DNA from: Epiperipatus broadwayi
Taxonomy: Eukaryota > Onychophora > Udeonychophora > Euonychophora > Peripatidae
Direction: 5' to 3'
Length of the DNA stretch: 64,000 nucleotides
NCBI GenBank assembly: GCA_028023455.1
Contig: JAQFVV010013094.1
Location: 186,001 to 250,000, forward strand
The translations under genes and the position numbers were made by a program. The notes below the pieces were generated by a model. The model saw only the letters and a program-made list of their open reading frames with translations. It was not told the origin of the DNA and ran no database searches. This document shows positions 46,848 to 56,400 of this stretch, piece by piece (position 1 is the stretch's first letter; every line of letters begins with the position of its first letter).

Positions 46848-46862
46848 CCAATTTTGACACCA
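46848..46862 (-). other. Primer-binding site of the gypsy element
   Basis: Read on the minus strand: TGGTGTCAAAATTGG, directly after an LTR end of ...TACA. TGG immediately after the LTR is the expected form, as tRNA primers end in CCA. The matching tRNA is not identified here. Confidence 0.7.
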
Positions 46863-48921
46863 TGTATTTTATTTTTTATTTCAAACTAGCGTTTACGTTA
46901 AACTAAATTTAAATACAACTTATTTATTTTTCTTACTAAGACGGAAACTCACGTTAACTCCAGCCTTTTGTCCTTTTCACTACCCGCTCTTAATGCTTTA
47001 ACTCCGCCCATAACACTCAATTGACTCTGATTTGATAGCATAAATGTCAAAAAAAAGAAAGTTTCGGTCAATTCTTTTTTTTTTTTTTAAATTAAGACAC
47101 TTTTACATACGTAATTTAACTTTTGTATAAAACAAATTTTTCAAACAAGAAACAAAGTACCTCGTTACTATTGTTTCTTAGGTTCAGCCCCACGGTTGGG
47201 TCTAGCCATTTGAACCGAGTTCGAATATGTGGATTCGAATCACCGGTCTCTTAGGCAGAGAAGAACATACTCAGAGTATGTATGCCCAAATGATAGCTAT
47301 AAAGTATATAACTAGCGTTACATTTCCAGGACATAGCTTCTTCTCGGCTGTTGAGTTCAACACCAAGTTCAAAGCACTTTTTTTTGTTTGTGTATAAACA
47401 CGGGCACCAGCTGCTTATTCTAAAAAAATACTAAAATAGACAACGCACTTTGAATAGTGGCCACTAACTCAATGCCTAAATCCACGACTAGCTCAGTTGT
47501 TTGTAATCACTAATAGATTATACTTAATTAGTGGTTAAAAGACTTGATAAAAGGGAATTGATAAAAAGAATTGACCGACAAATAACATTTATTTACTAAA
47601 TTTAAACATTTTATACTTATAATAAAACACACGCATATTTTAAATTAACATTCTAAATAGTTTAAATATTCTTGAATATTTTCATAACAGAACACTGGGA
47701 ATTTATCTACTTTGACTAATAACATTGATAAAAGGATCACACACATATTAACTCATGCACACACATAATAATGATAATAAAGGACTACATAGCATTTGAA
47801 ATTTAATCACACACATCAATAGTTCATTTATGTATGATATAGAGTTCATATAATTAGACTCTTGAAAGATTTGTATGAATTAATGCAATGCAATGGCTAT
47901 TACAGTATAAACGAAAATAAGCAAATGTTTTACCTAGGATTTTGAACGTAGATTTAACACTTTGTTTTCTTCTTGTTTGTTGTTTCTTCCAGTATGAATG
48001 GTTCCAGTATGAATGCTTCCAGCCGGCTGGGACGTTTCCTTGCTGAGTTTCCTGATTTTCACGATTATTACTATCGGAGAAAAATAGATACTGACGGAGA
48101 TTTTCTAAGATGTTAAGCTGACATTATTTCACGGGAAGGTCTGCTGTTTTCTCGGACATCTGGGCTGGAGATAAACGTGCATTCCCAAGATCTTCTCAAC
48201 ACTGCATTTTGTTTGTTAACTGCTCAATTAATTTCTGAACTGCACGACTCAATTACTTTGTGAACTGATCTCACTCAATTAATTTGTGGAATGAATTGTC
48301 CGATAAAAAAAAGGTCTATTTATACCTGCGCCTTGTTGTCTTTCTAATATCTCCGGCAGAGATCTGTTGTCAAATTCCAATGGTAATCATTTGATAAACG
48401 TGTTTTGAAAGATTGCTTAATTAGTAATAGCCATGCAGAAATGTTGTTTTATATTCTAATTAATTAATAGCCATTGCCGTGTTTTTTAATAATAATCTTC
48501 TTTAACTTCCATTTATTTATAATAACATTTATTCTATTGTTGACAATCGCACATATATACGCACATATATTAGTTTTAACATTATTTTTTCTTTAATTAA
48601 ACTTGAATGAAAAGAGATTTGTATGTTTTAACTTTTTAAATTATATTTTTACGAATACTAATAAAACTCTTTACTTCCTTTTATAACCCTTAGTTTCATT
48701 TCTCAAACCAAGACTCCCCTTCCCCCCTTTTGATTAATTAATTGTAGCTTTTTTTTATTTCAAAAACTAATGCTAGAAAACTATTTAATTCTTATCTTTT
48801 TTTCTAAAACAAACTGCAATAAACTCTTCAACGTTTAATTTTATGTTTTTCTTTTATGAACGATTATTTTAATAATATAATTTTAGATAAAATTATATGT
48901 GCCTATATCAATATAGGTACA
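46863..48921 (-). repeat. 5' LTR of the gypsy element (about 2.06 kb)
   Basis: On the minus strand it starts TGTACCTATATTG at 48921 and ends ...AAAATACA at 46863, next to the primer-binding site, so it has the TG...CA ends of an LTR. The first 1.09 kb are repeated as the inverted left arm. The remainder (46863-47827) is present only here, and 47064-47578 may be a nested insertion. TATA is at about 48316-48325. After the promoter come three imperfect repeats with AAxTAATTGAG. The length is large for an LTR, partly because of the nested piece. Confidence 0.7.
47064..47578. repeat. Possible small transposon nested in the LTR
   Basis: TCGGTCAATTCTTTTT at 47064-47079 and its exact complement at 47563-47578 bound a 515-bp segment. 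Inside it are a GTTCGAATATG/GATTCGAATCAC pair (B-box-like, palindromic) and CTAGCTCAGTTG near 47489 (A-box-like) without usable spacing. I saw no target duplication. It could be a MITE or simply part of the LTR. Confidence 0.4.
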
Positions 48922-49604
48922 ATATGTATATGTCTGATTATTTGTTTCTTTGTGTAATTGTTCAATTCCATTAATTTTAAGATCGATGTTCCCAAGATTA
49001 TAAAGTCATAATTACTTTCTTTAATGGTGATAAGCAAAAATTTGTAGCAGTTCTAAGATAATTAAATTTAGATCTTTTGCTATTTTCTGCAGTAATATAT
49101 GTAGACACCAAACATAAAATTAGTACACATAGATATATTTTAATAGATTGCAATATTAGTTATCCTTGAAAATATTCCTACCGAAATTAACAATTATTTT
49201 TTAAAATTATTCATTAATTTTTAAATAGCAAATTAAAGTTCATTTTTTGCTTTGGGCCTTAAATTTAAACTTGGGCATCACCTATGGTTCAATGAAACAG
49301 TTGTGGCTTGGGTATGATAAAATTTCCCTTCAAATTCGCAACAGAATGATTAATATTTAATTAATGTATTAAAAATAAAATAGATAGACTTATTATCTTT
49401 TCTACATGCAACAGGTAAATATGAAGAAGGCATTATTCAGACTGTAAATTATTATTTTATAATCTATGGTTATGATTTAATTTGGCTGCACCAATATGTG
49501 TCTTAGTATAGTTTTAGCATTTGAACTTTATTATTTTCTCTCTGTCTACTTATCATTACAACTAATTTGATGTAGCCAATGTGCATTGAAATTCTTCACC
49601 TTAA
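48922..49604. other. AT-rich DNA, nothing recognised
   Basis: Spacer between the gypsy structure and family A copy 7. Confidence 0.5.
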
Positions 49605-49998
49605 TGTGTATGTCACTAAACATCACATGATCACTATTCTTTATGCTTACACAAGCTGTTTACACAGAGACAAAACTCTTCATACAGTAGTGCCACTCAG
49701 TGCAAGCTAGAGTAATCAGTAAATGCAGGAAGATTTTTGCATAAAATCCCAATCTAGTACCTGTTCAAGATAAAAGGTGGCTTCTGGAGGGTTGCATTAG
49801 ATCCTGAGATCTATGTGCAGTGTTCTCAGATTCAAGGCTCCTCACTGATAAAAGCCACAAGCTAAGAACTAGTCTGGGGATATTGGATGATTAGACCCTA
49901 TATAGGGATTTTATGCAAAAACCTTCCTGCATCCATTGATTACTTTGGCTTGCACTGAGGGACGCTATTGTATGGAGAGTTTTACCTCAGTGTGCCTT
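49605..49998. repeat. Family A repeat, copy 7
   Basis: Begins CACTAAACATCACATGATCA, has CATACAGTAGTGCCACTCAG, then the core with GTTGCATTAGATCCTGAGAT and GTCTGGGGATATTGGATGA, and ends in a TATGGAGAGTTTTACC hairpin partner. Its GCTTACACAAGCTGTTTACA block matches copy 6 in inverted orientation, so copies 6 and 7 are close sisters placed on the two sides of the gypsy element. Confidence 0.8.
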
Positions 49999-50813
49999 AA
50001 TGTACATGCATTTAAGATATATATGATGACAAATTTTCAGTAAGTTTTAAAAAAAATTAATTTTTTGGAAGATGCTAAAAGACCTTTAGATTCTCAAAAT
50101 GAAAAATTGTCATTAAAAAAATACAATTAGAGTTGGAAACTGGAAATCTTCAAGAATTTAACATTAAATCAGGTGAAAATAAATGTCAAACTTTAACAAA
50201 GAGCTTTTATGTTTTCATTCCACTGGAAAAGAACATTTAATCTACAATTTTTTAATGCTCTGTACACAATAAAACAAACATCTACTCTAAAACATTTCTG
50301 TAACTAATAATTTTACTTCCTGTAACATAAATACATAATAAAGAATTAGATTAGTTGATGCTTCATTATATGCTTTACGCTGTTTTTAAAAACGGAAATT
50401 AAATTTAAAAAAATTATAATTTATTTGATAAGACTTGCATTATTCTATTGATTTTTTTAAATATTTATTTCTATATATGCTAGGCTTTATCAAACCCATT
50501 AATTTATCTAGTCATTATAGTTAAAAAAATGTTAAATACTAATCATTTATTATTCACATTGTATATAATATGTTTCGCTGACGTTAGCAAACACTACTTT
50601 CATTGCAAATAGCTGCTTTCTATCTGGGCAAAAAACATGATAAGATTATAAGTACTAAATTTATTATAAGCGTGAAGAAACAAGAAAAAGGCCAGTAATT
50701 CTATGCTTGCGTTTTTTTCTTAATGTGTTAAAAACCAATTTTTTTAAAAATGGATTAACATCAGCCTTTTTTTTAAAAATTTAGTTAAGGTTATATTAAT
50801 TATTTGAAAACTA
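49999..50813. other. AT-rich DNA, nothing recognised
   Basis: No gene or partner. Confidence 0.5.
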
Positions 50814-51249
50814 GGTGCTCTTCACAAACCTGGAGCTTAATTGTAAATATAGAGGATTTGAACTCAGACTTTCAAGCACCCACCTACTATCCACACTCTC
50901 ATACAACTAATACACATGATCACACACGTATATAAAAGATAAATAATCACCAATATACGTATTTCATGCTAAACCAGCACTCATCAGTTGGTCCATATTA
51001 TCATACATGTGTGGGAGATGATAATCTGGACCAACTGATGAATGCTGGTTTAGCAAGAAATACGGATATTGGTGATTATTTATTTTTTCTACATGTGTGT
51101 GGTCATGATAATCTGGACCAACTGATGAGTGCTGGTTTGTGTGTGATGTGTATCAGTTGTATGAGATAGTGTGGATAGTGGTGAGTGCTTGAAAGTCTGA
51201 GTTCAATTCCCTATATTTACAATTAAGCTCCAGGTTTGTGAAGAGTGCC
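50814..51249. repeat. Foldback family D, best-bounded copy
   Basis: Terminal inverted repeats of 39 bp with two mismatches: GGxxCTCTTCACAAACCTGG continuing to GTAAATATAG (50814-50852 and 51211-51249). Inside each arm is a B-box-like GAACTCAGACTTTC/GAAAGTCTGAGTTC, then a GTGTATCAGTTGTATGAG block, and in the middle three copies of the core TTTCATGCTAAACCAGCACT / CATCAGTTGGTCC in either orientation. The open frame at 50966-51169 is a shadow. Confidence 0.9.
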
Positions 51250-51426
51250 ACATATTCATAAATTAAAAATATTTTTTGTCTATTATTCTATGTAAAATTT
51301 TAATTAATTATCTAAATAAAATAAAATGTAAAGTATTAATATTAAAGGTATTAAAATATAATTAAATGGTTTAACTGAAACACACAGGCTTATTATATAC
51401 CTGTGTTTATATATGTAATATATATA

Positions 51427-51924
51427 TGAGCACAGACTTTCACACGACCCACCACTCTCCACACTATCTCATAACACTGATACACTTGAACACATATGTT
51501 GAAAAGATAAATAATCACCAATATACATATTTCATGTTAAACCAGCAATCATCAGTTGGTCTAGATTACCATCTCTACACATATATGCTATAAGTGCTGT
51601 ATATTAAGATAGCCAATCCTCAGGGTGGCCTTTGAGCATTCCATCATCAGATTTTCAATTGGATGGACGGTTGAAGAGTTGGAGTGTGGAGTAGTTTGAA
51701 GCCTGTCCATTAAAGTATGAGGATTGGCTATCTTAATATATATCTGAGCACTTATAGCATACATGTGTAGAGATGGTAATCTGGACCAACTGATGATTGC
51801 TGGTTTAGCATGAAATACGTATATTGGTGATTATTTATCTTTTCAACATATATGCGTTCAAGTGTATCAGTATTATGAGATAGTGTGGAGAGTGGTGGGT
51901 CGTGTGAAAGTCTGTGTTCATATA
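51427..51924. repeat. Foldback family D, adjacent copy
   Basis: Arms of about 200 bp (51427-51620 and 51730-51924). They contain ACTTTCACACGACCCACCAC, GATAAATAATCACCAATATAC, TTTCATGTTAAACCAGCAAT and a GATAGCCAATCCTC end. The loop has ATTCCATCATCAGATTTTCAA, matching the inverted pair of the 20.5-kb copy, so the two share that central module. The terminal repeats differ from the copy at 50.8 kb. Confidence 0.85.
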
Positions 51925-52577
51925 TCCTATAATTAAATGGTTTATTTTTGGGAAATATTTAATCTTTTTCTGCATTTTTTTAACAATAAAAACAAAATTT
52001 ATATTTATATGAGCAAGAATACATTGAACAACAAATAAACAATCAAACAAAAAATTGTTTATACAGTAATGAAGTTTCTGGTGAAACGATGAAATTGATT
52101 ATGCAGTTCCTCAGGAATTTTAAGAGGAAATTTCTTTTCACTTTAAATTCTTAGATTATTGTACGGAATATTATAAAGATGTAGACATAGATAAATGTAT
52201 AAGCAGTTCACATCTAGTATTTTTTTTATATATAAAAATAGCAAACTTTCAACAGTTTATAAAAAAAATGGCTCTTATATAAGTGGAGGCATTTTTAAAT
52301 AGTAAGTTAGTATATATATTTATTGAGAATGTTCAGTCAGTAAAATAAATACAAATTTTGCAAACTATAATAATTATTCAAAACCCATTAAGGCTTTCGA
52401 AAATAATTACTGAACTTAAAAATAAAATAATTTTGAATTATTACTTACTGATTCATCAGTTTATTGCTTAATTTTAATTATGAGTTTTATTTTAGCCCTA
52501 GTAGACTTTGACAGTTCTTTATAGTGACAGTTTTTCAACAACAAAAACATTTACAATTCAATTCTAAGAAGATATAA
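51925..52577. other. AT-rich DNA, nothing recognised
   Basis: The minus-strand open frame at 51835-52050 overlaps family D and is not a gene. Confidence 0.5.
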
Positions 52578-53262
52578 AGAACCACTAAACATCACATGAT
52601 CACTGTTTCTTATGCTAGCACATTACTGTTATTAAAACAGGCAAAACTCTCCATATAGTAGTGCCACTCAGTGTCAACCAGAGTGATCAATGAATGCCAG
52701 AAGGCTTGTGCATAAAATCCCTATCTAGTGCCTACTCATCCAATATCTCCAGACTAGTTTCTCACTTGTGGCCTTCATCAGTGAGGAGCTTTGGATCTGA
52801 GCGCACAGCACCTAAATCTTAGGATCTAATGCAACCCACCAGCAGTCACCTTTTATCTCTACTTAACTACAAAATCATGAGAATAAAATTGAAAATGCAA
52901 TAATATTTTCAATCTAAGCTCAATAAGTTCTGAACCAGTTCAGTACCCATACACTTTAATGTCTTTGGCTCTTTAACAACCATAGCCACCATTATCTTAT
53001 TAGACAGGATTGGTGTTAAACCACTAAATATTGCATGATCACTGTTTCTTATGCTGGCATATTACTGTTATTAAAACAGGCAAAATTCTCCTCAAATCCA
53101 AATCCAAAGCTCCTCACTGACGAAGGCCACAAGCCAGAAACTAGTCTGGGGATATGGGGTGAGTAGGCACTAGATAGGAATTTTATGCACAAGCCTTCTG
53201 GCATGCATTGATTACTCTGGTTGGCACTGAGTGGCACTACTATATGGAGAGTTTTGCCTGTT
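52578..53262. repeat. Family A repeat, copy 8 (nearly complete plus second unit)
   Basis: 52578-53025 is the most complete body: ACCACTAAACATCACATGAT, CTCCATATAGTAGTGCCACT, the AGATTAGGATCTAATG-type block, CAATCTAAGCTCAATA and GGATTGGTGTTAAACCACTA. At 53025-53262 a second unit restarts with the terminal sequence and goes directly to the core in the other orientation, giving a dimer-like structure as in copy 3. Confidence 0.85.
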
Positions 53263-54074
53263 TTAAGAAATAATGGGCAAAATAAAAAATGCTAAGGAAA
53301 AAATCCTGCTATTATGTTGTAAAATTTCTATAATGATTTTTTTTCTATATATAGATAAATTTTAATAACTTAGCAATAGATATACACGAAATAAAAGATA
53401 AGAAAATATACCTGAATCAATAAGCACCCATAGGAATGGTCTCTTTGCATGACAAATAAATACTTACATGGCTTCGACTTCTAAGTAAGTGAATATCTAA
53501 ATAAATGCTCATTATACAAAAAAAAAAAAAAAAAACAATTCTTTTATATTTTTTGATTGGCGACATGTAACCTGAGACAGCATAAGATAAAATTCTGAGG
53601 GAAACCTTAACATTTTTATCGACAAATTATGAAATAATTTGGATCATCAAAATTTTGGAAAAAAACAATTTTTTTTAGTAGAAACGATGTGATAAGTCAT
53701 TATTAAAATTTTATAAAAAAATAAAAATTTTGGAATAATTTTTTAATACTTGTATTTTAGATTATTTTCACATAAATGTATAATTTAAAAGAAACATTAA
53801 CCAAAGGTTAATAAGCTGAAGTAATTTTTCTATGTAAATTTTCAAATTATTGAAATAAATAGGAGTTTCAGCATTTCAGCAAAATTAATTTGTTAAAAAT
53901 GGGATTAACATTTTAATTGACAAATGAATGCACTCTGTTTTTAGATAAACATATTTTAAACTCTTTATTTCTCGATTAAAGTTTAAACACACATTTGTAA
54001 TTTGTTTTGTCAATATGTGTGTTCCTATGCATTAAAACTGAGCAAGTGTGAATGTTTTATATGCTTAAATTTTA
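53263..54074. other. AT-rich DNA, nothing recognised
   Basis: A run of about 18 A at 53518-53535. No gene. Confidence 0.5.
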
Positions 54075-54199
54075 ATGTGCGTGTTTATATATATTTTTTA
54101 CTCATATGTCATAGCATCTGCCGGGACGCGAACCCACACCCATCTGCAACCAACTACTTGCTTGCAAGGTGGATGAGATGACCTCTCGGCTAACAACGC
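54075..54199 (-). mobile_element. tRNA-derived SINE, copy 2
   Basis: Minus strand: GCGTTGTTAGCCGAGAGGTC (A box within) starts at 54199, then CTTGCAAGCAAG as an anticodon-arm-like stem, and a B box GGGTTCGCGTCCC (about 54135-54123). It is followed by GGCAGATGCTATGACATATG and a T/A-rich tail. The layout and tail match the copy at 27.3 kb, so this is a retroposed family and not a host tRNA gene. Confidence 0.75.
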
Positions 54200-54845
54200 T
54201 ATATTTATGTGTATATACATGCACATTCCTACAGAAATGCAACTAAATCTGTTTTGTTAATTTTGATTTAAGTATTAATTTGGGTATTTATGTATAATTC
54301 ATATGCTCTCTTCACTGGAAATTTGCCAGGCGATTTTTTGGTTAATTATCCATTTAATTATCCTTCAAAGTATTTGTGGTTTGGTTAATTATTCATTTTC
54401 AGGGCCTTCAAAGTATTTGTTGTTTTTTTTCCTCAAAATTATTTTAACGAACGTGTATTACTTATTAAGTTTAAAAAATATTAAGAAATCGAATATAAAT
54501 TCATATTAACTTTAAAGATAATTTTTTTTTATAAATTCCATTCACACCATTTAATGAATTATTATTTTTTACTATAAATCGTTAACATGATACAAATATT
54601 GTCATAAATTTTTATGTTTACCATAACATTTTTGTTCAAGCTATTGGTTAATTATTATTTCTAACCTTTTCAAAAATGATTACAATTTAGAATCTACCAG
54701 TGACAGAAGAAGATGTGGTGAAGTATTTTCAATAGTAGTGCCTGTACAAAAAAGTATGTGCTAATGGGTGTGATATGAAACTTTATATATGTATGGAGAT
54801 AATGACAATGTAATCTCAAAATGTGTTTGAAGCAAGTATTCTTTC
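54200..54845. other. AT-rich DNA, nothing recognised
   Basis: 54301-54420 has a diverged direct repeat of GGTTAATTATxCAT and CTTCAAAGTATTTGT. The open frame 54303-54509 is not supported as a gene. Confidence 0.5.
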
Positions 54846-55085
54846 ACATTGTGTTTTCCTGAAGGTTTGTGATGATGGTGTTCTAGTTGTATTTTATATT
54901 GGACTATATCCATCATCAAATATGTGTACTGAATATCTTTAGAATTAAATGTCTTTTTAAAAAAATTAACTTTATTCAAATATTCCAAATACTTGGAATA
55001 CTTAAATAAAGTTAACTTTTTTTAAAGGCATTCAATACACATATTAGATGATGGAAATAGTCCAATATAAAAATACAATTTTTTC
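54846..55085. repeat. Foldback family F, copy 3
   Basis: Arms begin GTTCTAGTTGTATTTTATAT and TTGGACTATATCCATCATCA, then AATGTCTTT...TTAACTTTATT, and the complement from AATAAAGTTAACTT to CAATATAAAAATACAA. The loop is very short (around AATACTTGGAATA). It lacks the inner GTTAGTAATAGCAC stem of copy 2. Confidence 0.85.
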
Positions 55086-55558
55086 ATCATGTTTTTTATT
55101 TTGTTTATTACAGTTATATTAAATTTTATTTGATTACAATCATTTGGAGTTTTGTGTAATTTATTGCGTTTTTATAATCAATCTTTAAAAAAAAATTCAA
55201 TTAAACATTTAATATGATAATCATCTTTAAAAACCCAGCCATATTGTTTAAAACATGACATCTGTGAAAATGGATTATTAATAAAAAAATGTCTGGCATA
55301 AAGTGAGGCAAAGAATTATATGTAAGTACCCTAATTTGCTGTCTTTCATTTTCCTCTCAGAGTGAAACAAATAAAAAAATTTTGAATTTGAAACATATTT
55401 TGTTTGGAAAATCCCTTATTTTAAATTTTAATTAACACAGGAAAGAATCCTTACAATTTATATAAACTAGCAATATGCAATCAATGATTTATGTATATGT
55501 TATCAAAATAACAAAGCTAATATTTTCTTCAAGATAGATTGGTTTATAAATATCTAAT
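55086..55558. other. AT-rich DNA, nothing recognised
   Basis: No gene or partner. Confidence 0.5.
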
Positions 55559-55697
55559 AGCAGTTCATACCTATTCAACACCAAGAATTTTCAGTCTGTT
55601 GACAAGGCAACTTTTATTAATGAAAAAAAAAAGAGTCATGAAAAATTGCCTTGACAACAGATTAATCATACTTAATGTTGAATAGACATGGACTGCT
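55559..55697. repeat. Foldback family E, copy 3
   Basis: Arms AGCAGTTCATACCTATTCAA...CTGTTGACAAGGCAAC and the complement TTGCCTTGACAACAG...GACTGCT. The loop is A-rich. A further CTGTTGTCAAGGCAAC lies at 55786-55801. Confidence 0.8.
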
Positions 55698-56400
55698 TTC
55701 ATATATATGTATATATTTAACCATTAAAAACCAGTCACCACCTAAATATACCAATATAGATCAGATAGTAATCAATATTTCTCACTGTTGTCAAGGCAAC
55801 ATCTCACCTTTTAATAGCAAGAGTGGAAATCCACTCTTACTAATGGTCCAATGAATATATTGAAGTGGAAAATATGTTACACACATTTTTGCTTCACTGT
55901 CTGGTGATTCAAAACTTTGACTCAGAGGTTTAAACCCAACTATATGTGTTAAATCACTAGAGAGTGAAAGGACACACATACAAGTTTTAAAACCCTCTTT
56001 TGTTTTTGTACTTTCATAAGTTAAACGTTTTATTATAAAATAATATTTAATAATTTTAAGTTGGAAATATTTAAATTTCCATTCCCTTTACATAATCATG
56101 TATGTGTGTTCGATATTACTAAAAATATATTTTTCGTAATTAAATATTAAATATTATGTACATTTATTTTATAGTTCACATATTTTATTTTATGATGCAA
56201 TACCAAGGAAAGTTCTAGAGAGTAATTAAAATAACTCTGAAACTTATAAATAAAAGAATATTCTAGATTTAATTTAAAAAGGGTAATTAATAAATTAAAA
56301 TCCTTTAGCAAACATAATATTAATGAAAATTATATCTTTTAAATCTATTTCCATTCTCAAAATAGATTAAAACAATACTCTCTAGAACTTGTTGCATTAT
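55698..56400. other. Mostly AT-rich DNA; one extra family E motif
   Basis: The minus-strand open frame 55791-55979 overlaps the extra E motif and is unsupported. Confidence 0.45.

Larger units (their letters stand above)
43271..48921 (-). mobile_element. Rearranged Ty3/gypsy element with inverted LTR arms
   Basis: Both outer ends read TGTACCTATATTGATATAGG inward. The left arm (43271-44359) is the reverse complement of 47828-48921, at about 98-99% by eye over 1.09 kb. Between them, on the minus strand, lie a normal-order LTR end, primer-binding site, gag, protease, RT and part of RNase H. Integrase, polypurine tract and a direct 3' LTR are absent. So the element has a proper 5' LTR on its right and, in place of RNase H-integrase-3' LTR, the first half of an LTR in the opposite direction. 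Self-integration, template switching or a later inversion could explain this. No clean target duplication is visible (TATAA versus ATATG in AT-rich flanks). Confidence 0.85.

Noticed and set aside
46486-46857. 123-codon plus-strand open frame, and the one at 46167-46379
   Set aside because: Antisense shadows of the gypsy gag region.
43271-48921. DIRS-type or Polinton element, because of long inverted ends
   Set aside because: A D-S-G protease, gypsy-type RT/RNase H and a TGG primer site are present. No tyrosine recombinase, methyltransferase, polymerase B or packaging gene was seen.
50966-51169. Open frame with repeated DNLDQLM segments, as if a repeat protein
   Set aside because: The peptide repeat is the translation of three copies of the family D core.
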